Source: Nematostella vectensis (lineage: Eukaryota; Cnidaria; Anthozoa; Actiniaria; Edwardsiidae). From it: a DNA stretch of 64,000 nucleotides. The notes beneath the pieces are model-generated. The model worked only from the letters and a program-made list of their open reading frames with translations. It did not search any database and was not told where the DNA came from. The stretch covers positions 7,054,001 to 7,118,000 of the forward strand of contig NC_064034.1 in the NCBI RefSeq assembly GCF_932526225.1, written 5' to 3'. The first letter of the stretch is position 1; the number at the start of each line of letters is the position of its first letter. A program made the position numbers and the translations under genes. Positions 56,101 through 64,000 of the stretch are shown piece by piece.

Positions 56101-59100
56101 TGGCGTCACCATCCTCCCCAACACCCAGTTCTCACACCTAGTGAATCTCACGTGGAAACTTGGCCGCGACAACGGCAGCCCAATCACTCACGTGATTATC
56201 CAGCAACACGTGGGGTCGGCATCGGACAAGTGGACCGTGGCCAAGGTCATCCGGGACCCGAAGACGAGGATAGCTGAAGTGACCCTCTCGCCATGGGCGG
56301 AGTACAAGTTCAGAGTAATTGCTGGAAATGCAATAGGAAACAGCACGCCCAGTCAGGTGTCAATGTCAGTCAGCACAAGGCCTGAAGGTTAGTGCGCATG
56401 CGTGATACAAGTTATGTGAACATATCTATGGTCATCTGACCTTGTCAGTCAGCCCCTAAGGCTCTTGAAAAGGTTGAAATCTTGATCAGAATCTTTATAT
56501 TTTTAGCTCCATCAAAGTTTCCAAGTGGGATCAAGAGTAAAGGCAAAGGCCCCAATACCATGCAGATCACATGGAAGGTGAGACTTATTCTGAACAGAAT
56601 TTATAAAACCAGCAGAACAATATTCGGCTAGTTATTATTACAATGTGCAAATTCAAAGTTGGTTAATTAGTGACTTGAAGTTAGTCGGTAACTTTGCCTT
56701 GTTCTACTCGCAGCCTCTTTCCCGCTTGGAGGAGAACGCGCCCGGCATTTACTACATCGTATATTACAAGCGCGCAGACGTGAAAGACGCCATGAAACGT
56801 AACGAAGTTCACAACAAGACGCGGTTCACCATCGTAGGCACGGATTACTACGTAAAGTACGCCTTCCAAGTTCAGGCTGCCAACGACCGCGGTTTTGGTC
56901 CCAAAAGCGGAATTATGTTCGGCTTCTCAGGCGAGAGATGTTAGTATCTATTTATTCATTTCTGAATTTATTGATAACCATGATCAATTTTTTTTTCTTG
57001 AGAGAATCCTTTTTGCTAGCCCCAACCCTCACCCCTGGTTTAACTACCAGGTGTATAGGAGGAAAATAGACTGTATAATGATTTTTAACACCCCAGTTAA
57101 CATTTAAAACCCGTCTTGTTCACAGATCCTGTGGGCAGACCGACCAACTTAAAAATAGAGATCACTTCGCCAACGTCTGCTCTTGCCACGTGGACATCTA
57201 TCGTAGACTCACGAGAAGTGGCTGGAGGAAAGCTACTGGGATATAAGGTACCATTTTTATGCAAAGCTATGCACGGAAAATAAGACGAGTCTTCGGGTTA
57301 TTCCACCACTTGCCAAGGCTGTGTCTGCTGCGGAGTTGCCTAGTTGTCTTCTGAGTTGTTGTCTTGTATGACTGGCGCAGATGACTTGGTATCCAAGCGA
57401 GAGCTATGTTCGGCTTGAGCAAGTGTGTGTTCTAACTCTCCACTCTATACAGGTGTACTTCTGGACAGACGTGACAGATATCCGCCCGGGGAAGTCGCCA
57501 TTCAAGTCCAGCATTCGAGCCTCCACCGTGCTCGACCTCGACGCGTTCACTTCCTATCGTTTCCAGGTCGTCGCGTTCAACGGCAGAGGAGATGGCCCGG
57601 GTTCTAACATTGTTGGTCCGATCCGAACTCCGATGGCAAGTAAGTAAATGCCAACGAAAGAGTGTAGGTGAATTCATTAGTTTCAATGTTTTTCTTTTTT
57701 TTACTCTTTGTAATGTAACCCACAAACTGACCTTACAGACTAAGTACACTGAATGACTGCACAATAACCAATAACTCTAATACTACAGTACTGATGATTA
57801 ACCGCCTACTCACTCACTAATAATATAACTTTAAAACATGTAAACGGCACAACGACTTCAAAGAGAATATAAACCAAGAGAGCATAAGATAAGAGAGGGA
57901 CACTTTGTTATTACCCGCGCGCCATGTCGCGTCCGAATCCGGCTATTTTTAGTAACCACCACCCCACTACTGCGCGTGAGCATTTTTACTCACCCTACCC
58001 CCGCGCCTCGGCATTTACATCTTGTTGTTTGCCGCTGTTTTGTGACTTGAAACCGAAAAAAAAACCACCCTATTTGCACAAATGCCATCGAAAATTTTAT
58101 TCTAGCATCAAGGATACAGGCACTTGCGGTTTATTAAGGGGATGTAGTACTTCGAGGATTGCAAGATTTCCAAAACGAGACTTCATTCAAAATCAAAAGC
58201 GGAAAACCTCGTGCTTCAATCACCGATTTTGCTCTAACTTGCTGCTTCTTCCTGGTTTCTCAACATTCATTATCTTCCTAATGGTCAAACGAAATCTGTA
58301 AGTTAGACATTAGATATAATATTGATTTTTGTGAGTATTCCTGTGAATTGAGAAGGAATCCAAGAAAAATACATTTAATAAAAGTTATCCTTGTAGCGAG
58401 GGAATGCATTTTTGTGATGATCAAAGCCAGCAAGCTGAAGTATCTGAGCTTTTGTAAAAGTGAGGAAATAAAGAGGGAGATATTACTGTATTTCTAGGAT
58501 GTTGTTATTATTATATGTTATATTATTATGTTGTTATTATACAAGCTGGTGTCGGCATTTGAATCAAACGCAGTATCACAGCCATTTTATCTCTCGTCGG
58601 TTTTTTCTTTCTAATTTGACTTCGCCGCTCAGACAAACAAAACAGTCAAACTATTCAGGGATTTAGCTTTCTGTGAGTATATTTGCCAATCTTGTTAACT
58701 TAAGTTAGACCTGTTTTCTTCTTCCGAGTTATTTTACATGATCTCTTTTCATTTCTATCGAAATGGCAAAACAACATCACGCAACCCGCGGGGGAGTAGG
58801 ACAAAACAAAAGGAGCAAATCCTCACGCGCAGTGGTGGGGTGATGGTTACTAAAAATAGCCGGATTCGGAATCGGCATGGCGCGCGGGTAATACCAAAGT
58901 GTCCCTCTCTTATCTTATGCTCTCTTGTATAAACTTCATTTACTCCATGATTTTAAAGTTATTTCCTTAAAAAACGCCATTAAAGTATCTGATGACGATT
59001 ATATCAAATTAGGAAAAAAACCCGACCTGCTAAAGATCGGGTTTATTATAAAGAACTAATACTTCTCTGAGTGGTCAAATAGCATCTAAAAGCATACTGT

Positions 59101-62100
59101 TAAAAAGTTATGTATCTAATTAAAATGATTGATAAGTCCAGTATGTACTCGTGCAGAAGTCGCTTGAACATGACGAACCACTTTCACAACAAACAAACAT
59201 TCACAGGGTTACCGTGCTAAACTCGGTGGCATTTTCATGTTCCCAGGCTTAGAGGAAGAAAATAAATCAGCTAAAAGACAATCTCCTGATCCAACCCCAA
59301 GAATTCTCACTCCAGATATTTACAGAAGTAAGTTGTGCAGAGAAAAAAAAAACGGCCTTTGCATGGGATTGCCCACTTTCGTACAAACGTTGGATTTTGG
59401 CGTATAAATGACCATCTATTGTTAGCCGAGTTTAGACGTTTGATAAGATCTATGGTAAGGGATACAGTTAATAAGTAATATAACGCTTAGATGTTAATCA
59501 TTTCTAATGCGTGAGAATGGTTATGGTGAGAAAGTAGGTATGATAATAAATAAACCATTTTCAACCTTAATATTTACCAAGTGAACAAAATCCAACTTCA
59601 TCTAGGAAAGTGGGCAATAAAAAATATGAATAAAAGTCTGGTTAAAAAGGATATATCTGCATGATTTACTGATAAGTATGGAAAAAGTAAATCTTTATGT
59701 GCTTATCGACGGATAACTGAATAATTTACTAATTACTATTAACACAACATTACTATTAACCTTATGACGTCATCTACAGCGTGTTGCATGGCCTTTGAAA
59801 AAGTCAGAAATAATAATATACTCTGCTAAGATTTATCAATGCTAAGGCATGGCTGCAAATATGGTTTGCCTTGAGAAATCTAAACTAAGGCATGCCTGAA
59901 AATATAGTATACCTTTTGGTAGAGGATCTAAACTGAGGAAAGCCTGATAATAAAGTATACCTTTTGATAGAGATCTAAACTGAGGCATGCCTTTAAATAT
60001 AAAATGCCTTTTGCTAGAGATCTAAACTGAGGCATCCCTTTAAATATAAAATGCCTTTTGCTAGAGATCTAAACTGAGGCATGCCTGAAAATATAGAACA
60101 CCTTTTGCTAGAGATCTAAACTGAGGCATGCCTGAAAATATAGAACACCTTTTGCTAGAGATCTAAACTGAGGCATGCCTAAAAATATAGAACGTCTTTT
60201 GCTAAGTTTGATAACGCTAAGAACTGGCTATTGCAATGCGATTAAGAAGATTGTCACATGATCACCCTTCCTTGTCACGTGACTGTCAACTTGCATCATG
60301 GGATAGCCCTTATTTGTGTTGAGAACTTGATAGTAACTGTCATGTGTCTACGCAGTACCCGACCCCCCTGCGGCAATTGTGGTTGGGATGCAGAATACCT
60401 CTTACGTGGTATTGAGCTGGCATCCCCCCATCAAACCCAACGGTCCTATCCTGTCGTACAGCGTCTCAGTAAAAAGGTGAGTACTTCATATATGGTGTTG
60501 AGCTGGTATCCTCAAAGCTAAATGCACAATTTGGATGTAGTCCATAACACATAAAGCTAAATGCACAGTTTGGAAGTTTTCGACAAAGCTATATGCACAA
60601 CTTGGATGTATTCCATAAAGCTATATGCACAATTTGGAAGTTTTTCACAAATCTATATGCACATTTTGGATGTATTCCATAAAGTGCACGACTGCTCGCA
60701 TCCTTGGTTTGGCTTTCCATTTTATTGATTGTAACTAATTTTCAATGATTAAAATAATATATTTCGTTTATCGTTTCCAGCAAAGCGAACAAGTTCTTTC
60801 ATATCTTTTATTTATTTTTATTCATTATGGATGTTATTGTTGTCATTGTTTGTTGCTATTCAATTCAGGTTTTTTGTTTATCAAGCTGTTCTCAGAACTT
60901 TTTGTTTATCGAGTTGTTGTCGGTCTTGTTTGTTGTTTATTAAATTGTTGTCGGTCTTGTTTGTTGTTTATCATGTTGTTGTACTGACTGATGCTGTTCA
61001 TTTCCTGATCCAGGCTGAGTGACGGCAAAACTGTAAGTGGCGAGACAAACGGTACGACCGAACTCCGAGTCCACAACCTCAACCTCCGGTCCAGATACCA
61101 GTTTGCGATCATGGCCAGAAACCATATCGGCGCGAGTCCTCCAGTGGTCGGAGAGTTCGATATGGAACTTTGTAAGTGATGACGCATTTCATAACACTCA
61201 CTCATAACGCGATAACAAGATCACATGGCATGATCACTTGATAACATAAGGCACAATGTCTAAAATCTAAAGAGATTCTAGATTTTTTTTCCCTCAGTCC
61301 GGTCGTATTGTTGTGGCTAAACTTTGTTTCTTTTCTAACGGACATCGTTTCTCTTTCCAGTTCCTCGAAAACCTCCCACGTTTGTGCGAGTCAATTACGA
61401 TGAGTTTCAGCGCGAGGCTAAGGTCACGTGGATACGCGTGGCGTCGCGCGTGGATGGATACAAGGTAATCATAGCAACAAGAATTGAAAAAAACATTATA
61501 GAGAATATGAGGTTTGACGTTTGTATGCTGGCACACAGGTGTATTACTGGGGCGAGGACAACATAGTCGAATCAGTGGATGTCGACATGGACCGGAACAA
61601 GCGCACAATAACGAGGCTGGAAAACGGTCACGTGTACCATTTCCAAGTTGCTGCCTTCCGATTGGTTGATGGACAGCACTTTGTGATTGGCCCGCGTTCA
61701 GACCCAGTAAAAGCAGGAAGAGGTGGGTTGTTTAAGGAGAAGGATGAAACGTTTAATAAAGAAAACAATATAAAACAGTAATCAAGAGGGAATGAAGAGA
61801 GTTTATTAGGAGAAAGTAAAAAAGCGCCAGCTCCCCTTACGACTTTGTCAAACCTTTATTAACGTCTTCTACCCCTACCAGTATCAGCCTTCGACTTGGC
61901 CCTTTCGACCTACAACCAGCCCCTCCACCTTCTAAAGAAAGTTGTGATCAATCCATACCCAATTTCTTCACTTCTAAAGAGTGTTTTGTTCGACATATAC
62001 CTAGCTCCTCCACCTTTAAAGTAAAGTGTGTATGTTGCTTACAGCTCCCGTACAAGCCAAGGTGGAGTCTACGAGCGACTGCATACATCTGTCGGGGACT

Positions 62101-62154
62101 GGAACAAGTCTCGCGCTCGCCACGTGGGGCATGCTATACCTACTGTATAGCTGA
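50100..62154 (+). CDS. Contactin/L1-like adhesion protein: 6 Ig, 5 FN3, GPI-type tail
   Basis: Exons that assemble in perfect phase: 51865-51922 (or 50100-50166), 52546-52827, 53499-53801, 54123-54228, 54356-54537, 54826-55092, 55168-55452, 55606-55905, 56082-56387, 56507-56577, 56714-56939, 57126-57247, 57453-57639, 59247-59327, 60356-60476, 61014-61171, 61361-61464, 61539-61722, 62045-62154. This gives 3453 nt, 1150 residues. Six Ig domains each show the C..(W)..YxC pattern. Five FN3 domains follow, and the end TSDCIHLSGTGTSLALATWG + MLYLLYS fits a GPI-anchor signal: small residues, then a short hydrophobic tail with no cytoplasmic part. Contactins have 6 Ig, 4 FN3 and GPI; L1-type proteins have 6 Ig, up to 5 FN3 and a transmembrane tail. 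A cell-surface neural-type adhesion role is inferred from architecture; orthology to either family is not settled. Confidence 0.88.
51843..51922 (+). CDS. Signal-peptide exon b, Ig/FN3 adhesion gene
   Basis: Acceptor CTTCTTCTTTACAG ends at 51842; 22 nt of leader precede ATG 51865. The coding part MLKIQLLLYLLILGSLEALG is a textbook signal peptide (start, hydrophobic core, small residues) and ends at CTGG/GTAAGT in phase 1, joining to STSKPQ of Ig1. An internal acceptor implies an upstream non-coding exon. Confidence 0.72.
52546..52827 (+). CDS. Adhesion gene exon: Ig domain 1
   Basis: SKPQIIVGPKDTLVHGTSFT, LMCIATKDSTVTWYHDG and DKGPYRCVVSNSRG give the Ig C-W-C core. Acceptor TATTACAG, donor CCTT/GTAAGT, phase 1. 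Confidence 0.9.
53499..53801 (+). CDS. Adhesion gene exon: Ig domain 2
   Basis: VLHCQAPDSYPDRQIQWSKQ and DSGDYVCTVTNNN mark the Ig core. Acceptor CCCTTGCAG, donor CCTG/GTGAGG, phase 1. Confidence 0.9.
54123..54228 (+). CDS. Adhesion gene exon: Ig domain 3, first half
   Basis: VRPLIPQPPKISTEFSVT and KGERFVLECIVYG carry the first Ig cysteine. Acceptor CTCCTTACAG, donor GGAAT/GTAAGT, phase 2. Confidence 0.86.
54356..54537 (+). CDS. Adhesion gene exon: Ig domain 3, second half
   Basis: PVPKITLRKKG (the usual core tryptophan is replaced) then NHAGKYKCKATDTSG with the second cysteine. Enters in phase 2 after GTTTTCAG and leaves in phase 1 at GTGAGA. Confidence 0.88.
54826..55092 (+). CDS. Adhesion gene exon: Ig domain 4
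   Basis: KPEWITRPQDTITGVNSN, TTLRCHASGAPRVFYQWYYN and DGGMYQCVVTNTHG. Acceptor TAATGTAG, donor GCCG/GTAAGT. Confidence 0.9.
55168..55452 (+). CDS. Adhesion gene exon: Ig domain 5
   Basis: VTLHCRPSGNPKPIVRWRKG and DSGRYTCEVSNRLG. Acceptor ATGCATAG, donor CAAG/GTAAGG, phase 1. Confidence 0.9.
55606..55905 (+). CDS. Adhesion gene exon: Ig domain 6
   Basis: VTHPPDNKIATVGGTVRFTC, VVFQWRRFAF and DQGLYACKATGS. Acceptor TTCATTAG, donor CAAG/GTAGGT, phase 1. Confidence 0.9.
56082..56387 (+). CDS. Adhesion gene exon: FN3 domain 1
   Basis: APEKPHGVTILPNTQFSHLV, LTWKLGRDNGSPITHVIIQQ and WAEYKFRVIAGNAIGNSTPS are the FN3 signature strands in one exon, the start matching the contactin/L1 style Ig6-FN3 border. 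Confidence 0.9.
56507..56577 (+). CDS. Adhesion gene exon: FN3 domain 2, start
   Basis: Short exon reading PSKFPSGIKSKGKGPNTMQI + TWK, ending in phase 0 at AAG/GTGAGA. Found by splice logic. Confidence 0.85.
56714..56939 (+). CDS. Adhesion gene exon: FN3 domain 2, end
   Basis: ENAPGIYYIVYYKRADVKDA and YYVKYAFQVQAANDRGFGPK complete the FN3 fold. Enters phase 0 after CTCGCAG, leaves phase 1 at GTTAGT. Confidence 0.88.
57126..57247 (+). CDS. Adhesion gene exon: FN3 domain 3, start
   Basis: PVGRPTNLKIEITSPTSALA + TWTSIVDSR to LLGYK; phase 0 exit at AAG/GTACCA. Not visible as a long frame; recovered from phase and domain fit. Confidence 0.86.
57453..57639 (+). CDS. Adhesion gene exon: FN3 domain 3, end
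   Basis: VYFWTDVTDIRPGKSPFKSS and FTSYRFQVVAFNGRGDGPGS. Leaves in phase 1 at GCAA/GTAAGT. Confidence 0.88.
57868..58934. mobile_element. 1.05 kb foldback DNA transposon in an intron
   Basis: The element at 57875-58927 begins CAAGAGAGCATAAGATAAGA and ends with the inverted form. Terminal inverted repeats extend about 150 bp (shared blocks GAGGGACACTTTG, TTACCCGCGCGCCATG, TCCGAATCCGGCTATTTTTA, GTAACCA, CACCCCAC). TATAAAC flanks both ends (57868-57874 and 58928-58934) as a 7-bp target duplication. The interior contains a 125-codon + strand frame (57924-58301) without recognised transposase motifs, so the element is probably non-autonomous. The long inverted ends recall MULE or foldback elements; the superfamily is uncertain. 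Confidence 0.88.
59247..59327 (+). CDS. Adhesion gene exon: 27-residue linker between FN3 3 and 4
   Basis: Small exon, phase 1 in and out, between TGTTCCCAG and AGAA/GTAAGT, encoding EEENKSAKRQSPDPTPRILT + PDIYR. It is charged, proline-containing and not part of an FN3 fold, with a basic pair (KR). Symmetric phase means it can be skipped without a frameshift. Confidence 0.75.
59876..60208. repeat. Minisatellite, 47 bp unit, about seven copies
   Basis: Units of GATCTAAACTGAGGCATGCC + TGAAAATATAGAACACC + TTTTGCTAGA recur seven times within the intron before the FN3-4 exon. The last four are nearly identical. Confidence 0.92.
60356..60476 (+). CDS. Adhesion gene exon: FN3 domain 4, start
   Basis: PDPPAAIVVGMQNTSYVVLS + WHPPIKPNGPILSYSVSVK. 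Acceptor TCTACGCAG, donor AAAAG/GTGAGT in phase 2. Confidence 0.87.
60505..60690. repeat. Short tandem repeat, about 35 bp unit, five copies
   Basis: Variants of AAAGCTATATGCACAATTTG + GATGTATTCCAT alternate with GAAGTTTTTCAC versions, just downstream of the FN3-4 donor. Confidence 0.8.
61014..61171 (+). CDS. Adhesion gene exon: FN3 domain 4, end
   Basis: LSDGKTVSGETNGTTELRVH and LRSRYQFAIMARNHIGASPP. Enters in phase 2 after TGATCCAG, exits phase 1 at CTTT/GTAAGT. Confidence 0.88.
61361..61464 (+). CDS. Adhesion gene exon: FN3 domain 5, start
   Basis: PRKPPTFVRVNYDEFQREAK + VTWIRVASRVDGYK; phase 0 exit at AAG/GTAATC. Confidence 0.87.
61539..61722 (+). CDS. Adhesion gene exon: FN3 domain 5, end
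   Basis: VYYWGEDNIVESVDVDMDRN and GHVYHFQVAAFRLVDGQHFV. Exits phase 1 at AGAG/GTGGGT. Confidence 0.88.
62045..62154 (+). CDS. Adhesion gene last exon: GPI-anchor-type tail
   Basis: Acceptor TTGCTTACAG, then PVQAKVESTSDCIHLSGTGT and SLALATWGMLYLLYS with TGA at 62152-62154. A small-residue stretch (SGTGTS) followed by a 13-15-residue hydrophobic end and no basic cytoplasmic segment is the usual GPI signal layout. A short transmembrane tail is less likely. Confidence 0.78.
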
Positions 62155-62262
62155 TGATGTCACAAAAAGGTCAAGCAAGGTCTTGCTGTCATACCATATG
62201 ACGTCATACCCGCGCTCGTCACATGGAACACCTTATTCTCACTCTAGCTGATGACGTCACGC
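62112..62262 (+). repeat. 99 bp-offset duplication of the GPI-signal coding end
   Basis: CGCGCTCGCCACGTGGGGCA at 62112 through CTGATGATGTCAC recurs, diverged, as CGCGCTCGTCACATGGAACA at 62211 through CTGATGACGTCAC. The offset is 99 bp, so the copy in the 3' UTR stays in the same frame (ALVTWNTLFSL then stop). Confidence 0.75.
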
Positions 62263-63038
62263 TGTTGATGAGCGAGATCTTGGCATGTTTTGTTTGCCGC
62301 ACTGACGGCTTGCGTTTTGTTGATTTTGACTAACGCCTGGGACAATCAAAACTAGATGAAGGCAATGACTTCACAGAGATCAATACGACGTCGCCAAGGA
62401 CGTCGTTGATAGTTTATATATTCACGAACACTGGGATTACTGTGTCGTGGATTCCCGCCGATGAACAGTTCACGCTAGTCACGTGAGAATTTTTACATAT
62501 ACGGAGATTTATTGCTCATGTACAGACGATGTACATAGTCCCATAATCCCTTGCGATCCACGCATGCCATTATGCGATTGCTTGGTAGTTGATTTATTTA
62601 GTTATTTATTATGACGTGATTTATTGATGATATTTCATTGATATATGACTGAGCGCATACCACAAAGGAATACTAGCGTTATCTCTGAAAACAAGAATAT
62701 TTCCAATTATCGCATTTTCCTTTTAAAGTTTGCGCTAGACTTAAACCACAGAGATAAATAATATCGAACGGAAATATTGTAATTGTCGTGATGACCTTTT
62801 TTAGAGAAAAATTCAAAACATAAAAAGTTTATATTGAAAGTGATATTCAATCCGTACACCATAAGAATGGTCCAAATTGAAGTGACTATTTTGAGAGTTA
62901 CCCAGTAGTGGTAAAAAATAATGCAGACCATTATTGCCGCTGAATTCAAAGGCGAAACCAAGATTGTACTGTAATGTTACTGTTGACCTAGAGCGAAACG
63001 TCTCCCGTTAGCCTGGGCCGAGGTAGTGGTTTCGACAT

Positions 63039-63258
63039 TTATTCAACATTGTTCCGCTTAGATACAATAAACCTGGACCCATCACTGAGCCGCGGTAGCG
63101 CTGTTAAATTTTAATCAGCATCGTTACGCCTGGGTACAATAAACCTGGATATATTAAAATAGATGTGGACACATCACTTAGCCGAGCTAGTTGACCTTTA
63201 TTCAACATTGTTCCGCTTAGATACAATAAACCTGGACACATCACTGAGCCAGCTCGTT
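63039..63258 (+). repeat. Three diverged tandem units each with AATAAA
   Basis: Units sharing TTGTTCCGCTTAGATACAAT + AAACCTGGAC and CATCACTGAGCC contain AATAAA at 63066, 63138 and 63225. They are the first clear poly(A) signals after the stop at 62154, so the gene may end here with a 3' UTR of 0.9-1.1 kb. Confidence 0.65.
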
Positions 63259-63509
63259 CACTTCCATGTACGTATCTCCCGGTATTCGTTCTGTCAGGAA
63301 ACTTTGGCTTGACCTTGATTTCTGTAAAAAAAAAACATCACCACATAATCGTGACTTCTATCGCTAACAACAATTTTAGCACTAGCATTATCACTATCCT
63401 CTCTAGTAGCCATCATCATACCATAATCATCATCACACAAAATCACACATATCATTATTATCGACTTAATTTAAAATTATTCGCCAAAGGCGAACAGGTG
63501 CGTACCCAG

Positions 63510-63640
63510 GATTGGCTGGGGGAAGGGGGGGGGGGGGGGGGGGGGGTCATGCGCAGTCATAGGAATCATATGGAAAAGGCATAGAATTTGAAGATTCCTT
63601 AAAAAGAAATGACCCAACTTTTTGTCCGCACCCTGCGTAC
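63510..63640. repeat. Second copy of the poly(G) dispersed repeat
   Basis: GGATTGGCTGGGGG, a run of about 20 G, then CATATGGAAAAGGCATAGAA and TTTGAAGATTCCTTAAAAAG, matching 8180-8306. The sequence continues with a GTACCC-containing tail that suggests an end of the element near 63650. Confidence 0.8.
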
Positions 63641-64000
63641 CCCCTTTTCAGGCCGCTGTCAAAATACGTCGGCTGTCATTTTTCCAATGACTAGCGTGGT
63701 GGCACAATCAAATGCCCAAATCAAATTATAAACAGCATTTAATGTAAAAAAAAAAAACTTATTTGGTGTTTTATGCAAGGGTAATAATTTTAGTAACGAT
63801 GAACCCAGGTGAGGGTAAATTTATGCTAAATGATTTGAAACGCAAAGATAGTTCACGGCTCAGGAGATTTACAAATTAAGTATATACCTAAAGATCCACA
63901 CATCACTAAATTACTACCGGATATTCACATCACCAATTTACTACAGGCTTTTTTGTCTAAATAGACAAACCGCTGAACACAAATGCCATTATTTGATAAG

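Larger units (their letters stand above)
62155..64000. other. 3' flank of the adhesion gene
   Basis: Apart from the GPI-end duplication, the three AATAAA units and the poly(G) repeat, the stretch has a CAT/CAC-rich simple region near 63400-63460 and no supported gene on either strand. Confidence 0.55.

Noticed and set aside
57924-58301. 125-codon frame inside the foldback transposon as a transposase
   Set aside because: No catalytic D-D-E/D pattern or other transposase feature was recognised, and the frame begins within the terminal inverted repeat.

Overview
This is a stretch of animal genomic DNA with GT-AG introns, AT-rich noncoding sequence, short diverged transposon remnants, many minisatellites and several long poly(G/C) runs. 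The gene content (a full-length filamin and a contactin/L1-type adhesion gene), mostly phase-1 introns and the style of small inverted-repeat elements suggest an invertebrate, most likely an anthozoan cnidarian of the Nematostella type. The species assignment is inference and cannot be proved from the window.

Layout. Positions 1-3.2 kb hold no recognisable gene, only two tandem arrays. A possible minus-strand first exon (membrane segment, strong start context, clean donor) sits at 3464-3236. From about 3.97 to 10.84 kb lies a partial tandem segmental duplication. The downstream copy carries an intact exon at 10564-11535. The upstream copy (6115-7125) carries only the 5' part of that exon; its 23-residue unit is expanded to 12 copies and it is closed by a stop. 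The intact exon ends in phase 0 and joins in frame to the first filamin calponin-homology exon at 16078, so it may encode an N-terminal extension of filamin. A much shorter start (Met-Asp) at 15800-15805 splices in the same phase.

The filamin gene runs on the + strand from 15.8 to 35.7 kb in 19 coding exons (2916 codons for the short form): two CH domains and, by my count, 28 filamin Ig repeats. Two features stand out. The end of the third coding exon, including its splice donor, is amplified into about 43 copies of a 27-bp unit. A 2-kb exon holds seven tandem copies of the repeat that corresponds to vertebrate repeat 18. The C-terminal exon carries repeats matching vertebrate 19-24.

Positions 35.7-50.1 kb are a gene-poor spacer with small foldback elements. 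From 50.1 to 62.15 kb lies a second + strand gene encoding a secreted or GPI-anchored neural-adhesion-type protein: alternative signal-peptide exons, six Ig domains, five FN3 domains with a 27-residue linker between the third and fourth, and a C-terminal GPI-type signal. Its fourteenth intron segment contains a 1.05-kb foldback DNA transposon with about 150-bp terminal inverted repeats and a 7-bp target duplication. The window ends in a noncoding tail with tandem poly(A)-signal-bearing repeats and another copy of the poly(G) dispersed repeat. Filamin acts at the inner face of the membrane on actin and the second gene acts at the outer face; nothing in the sequence shows that the two are functionally linked.
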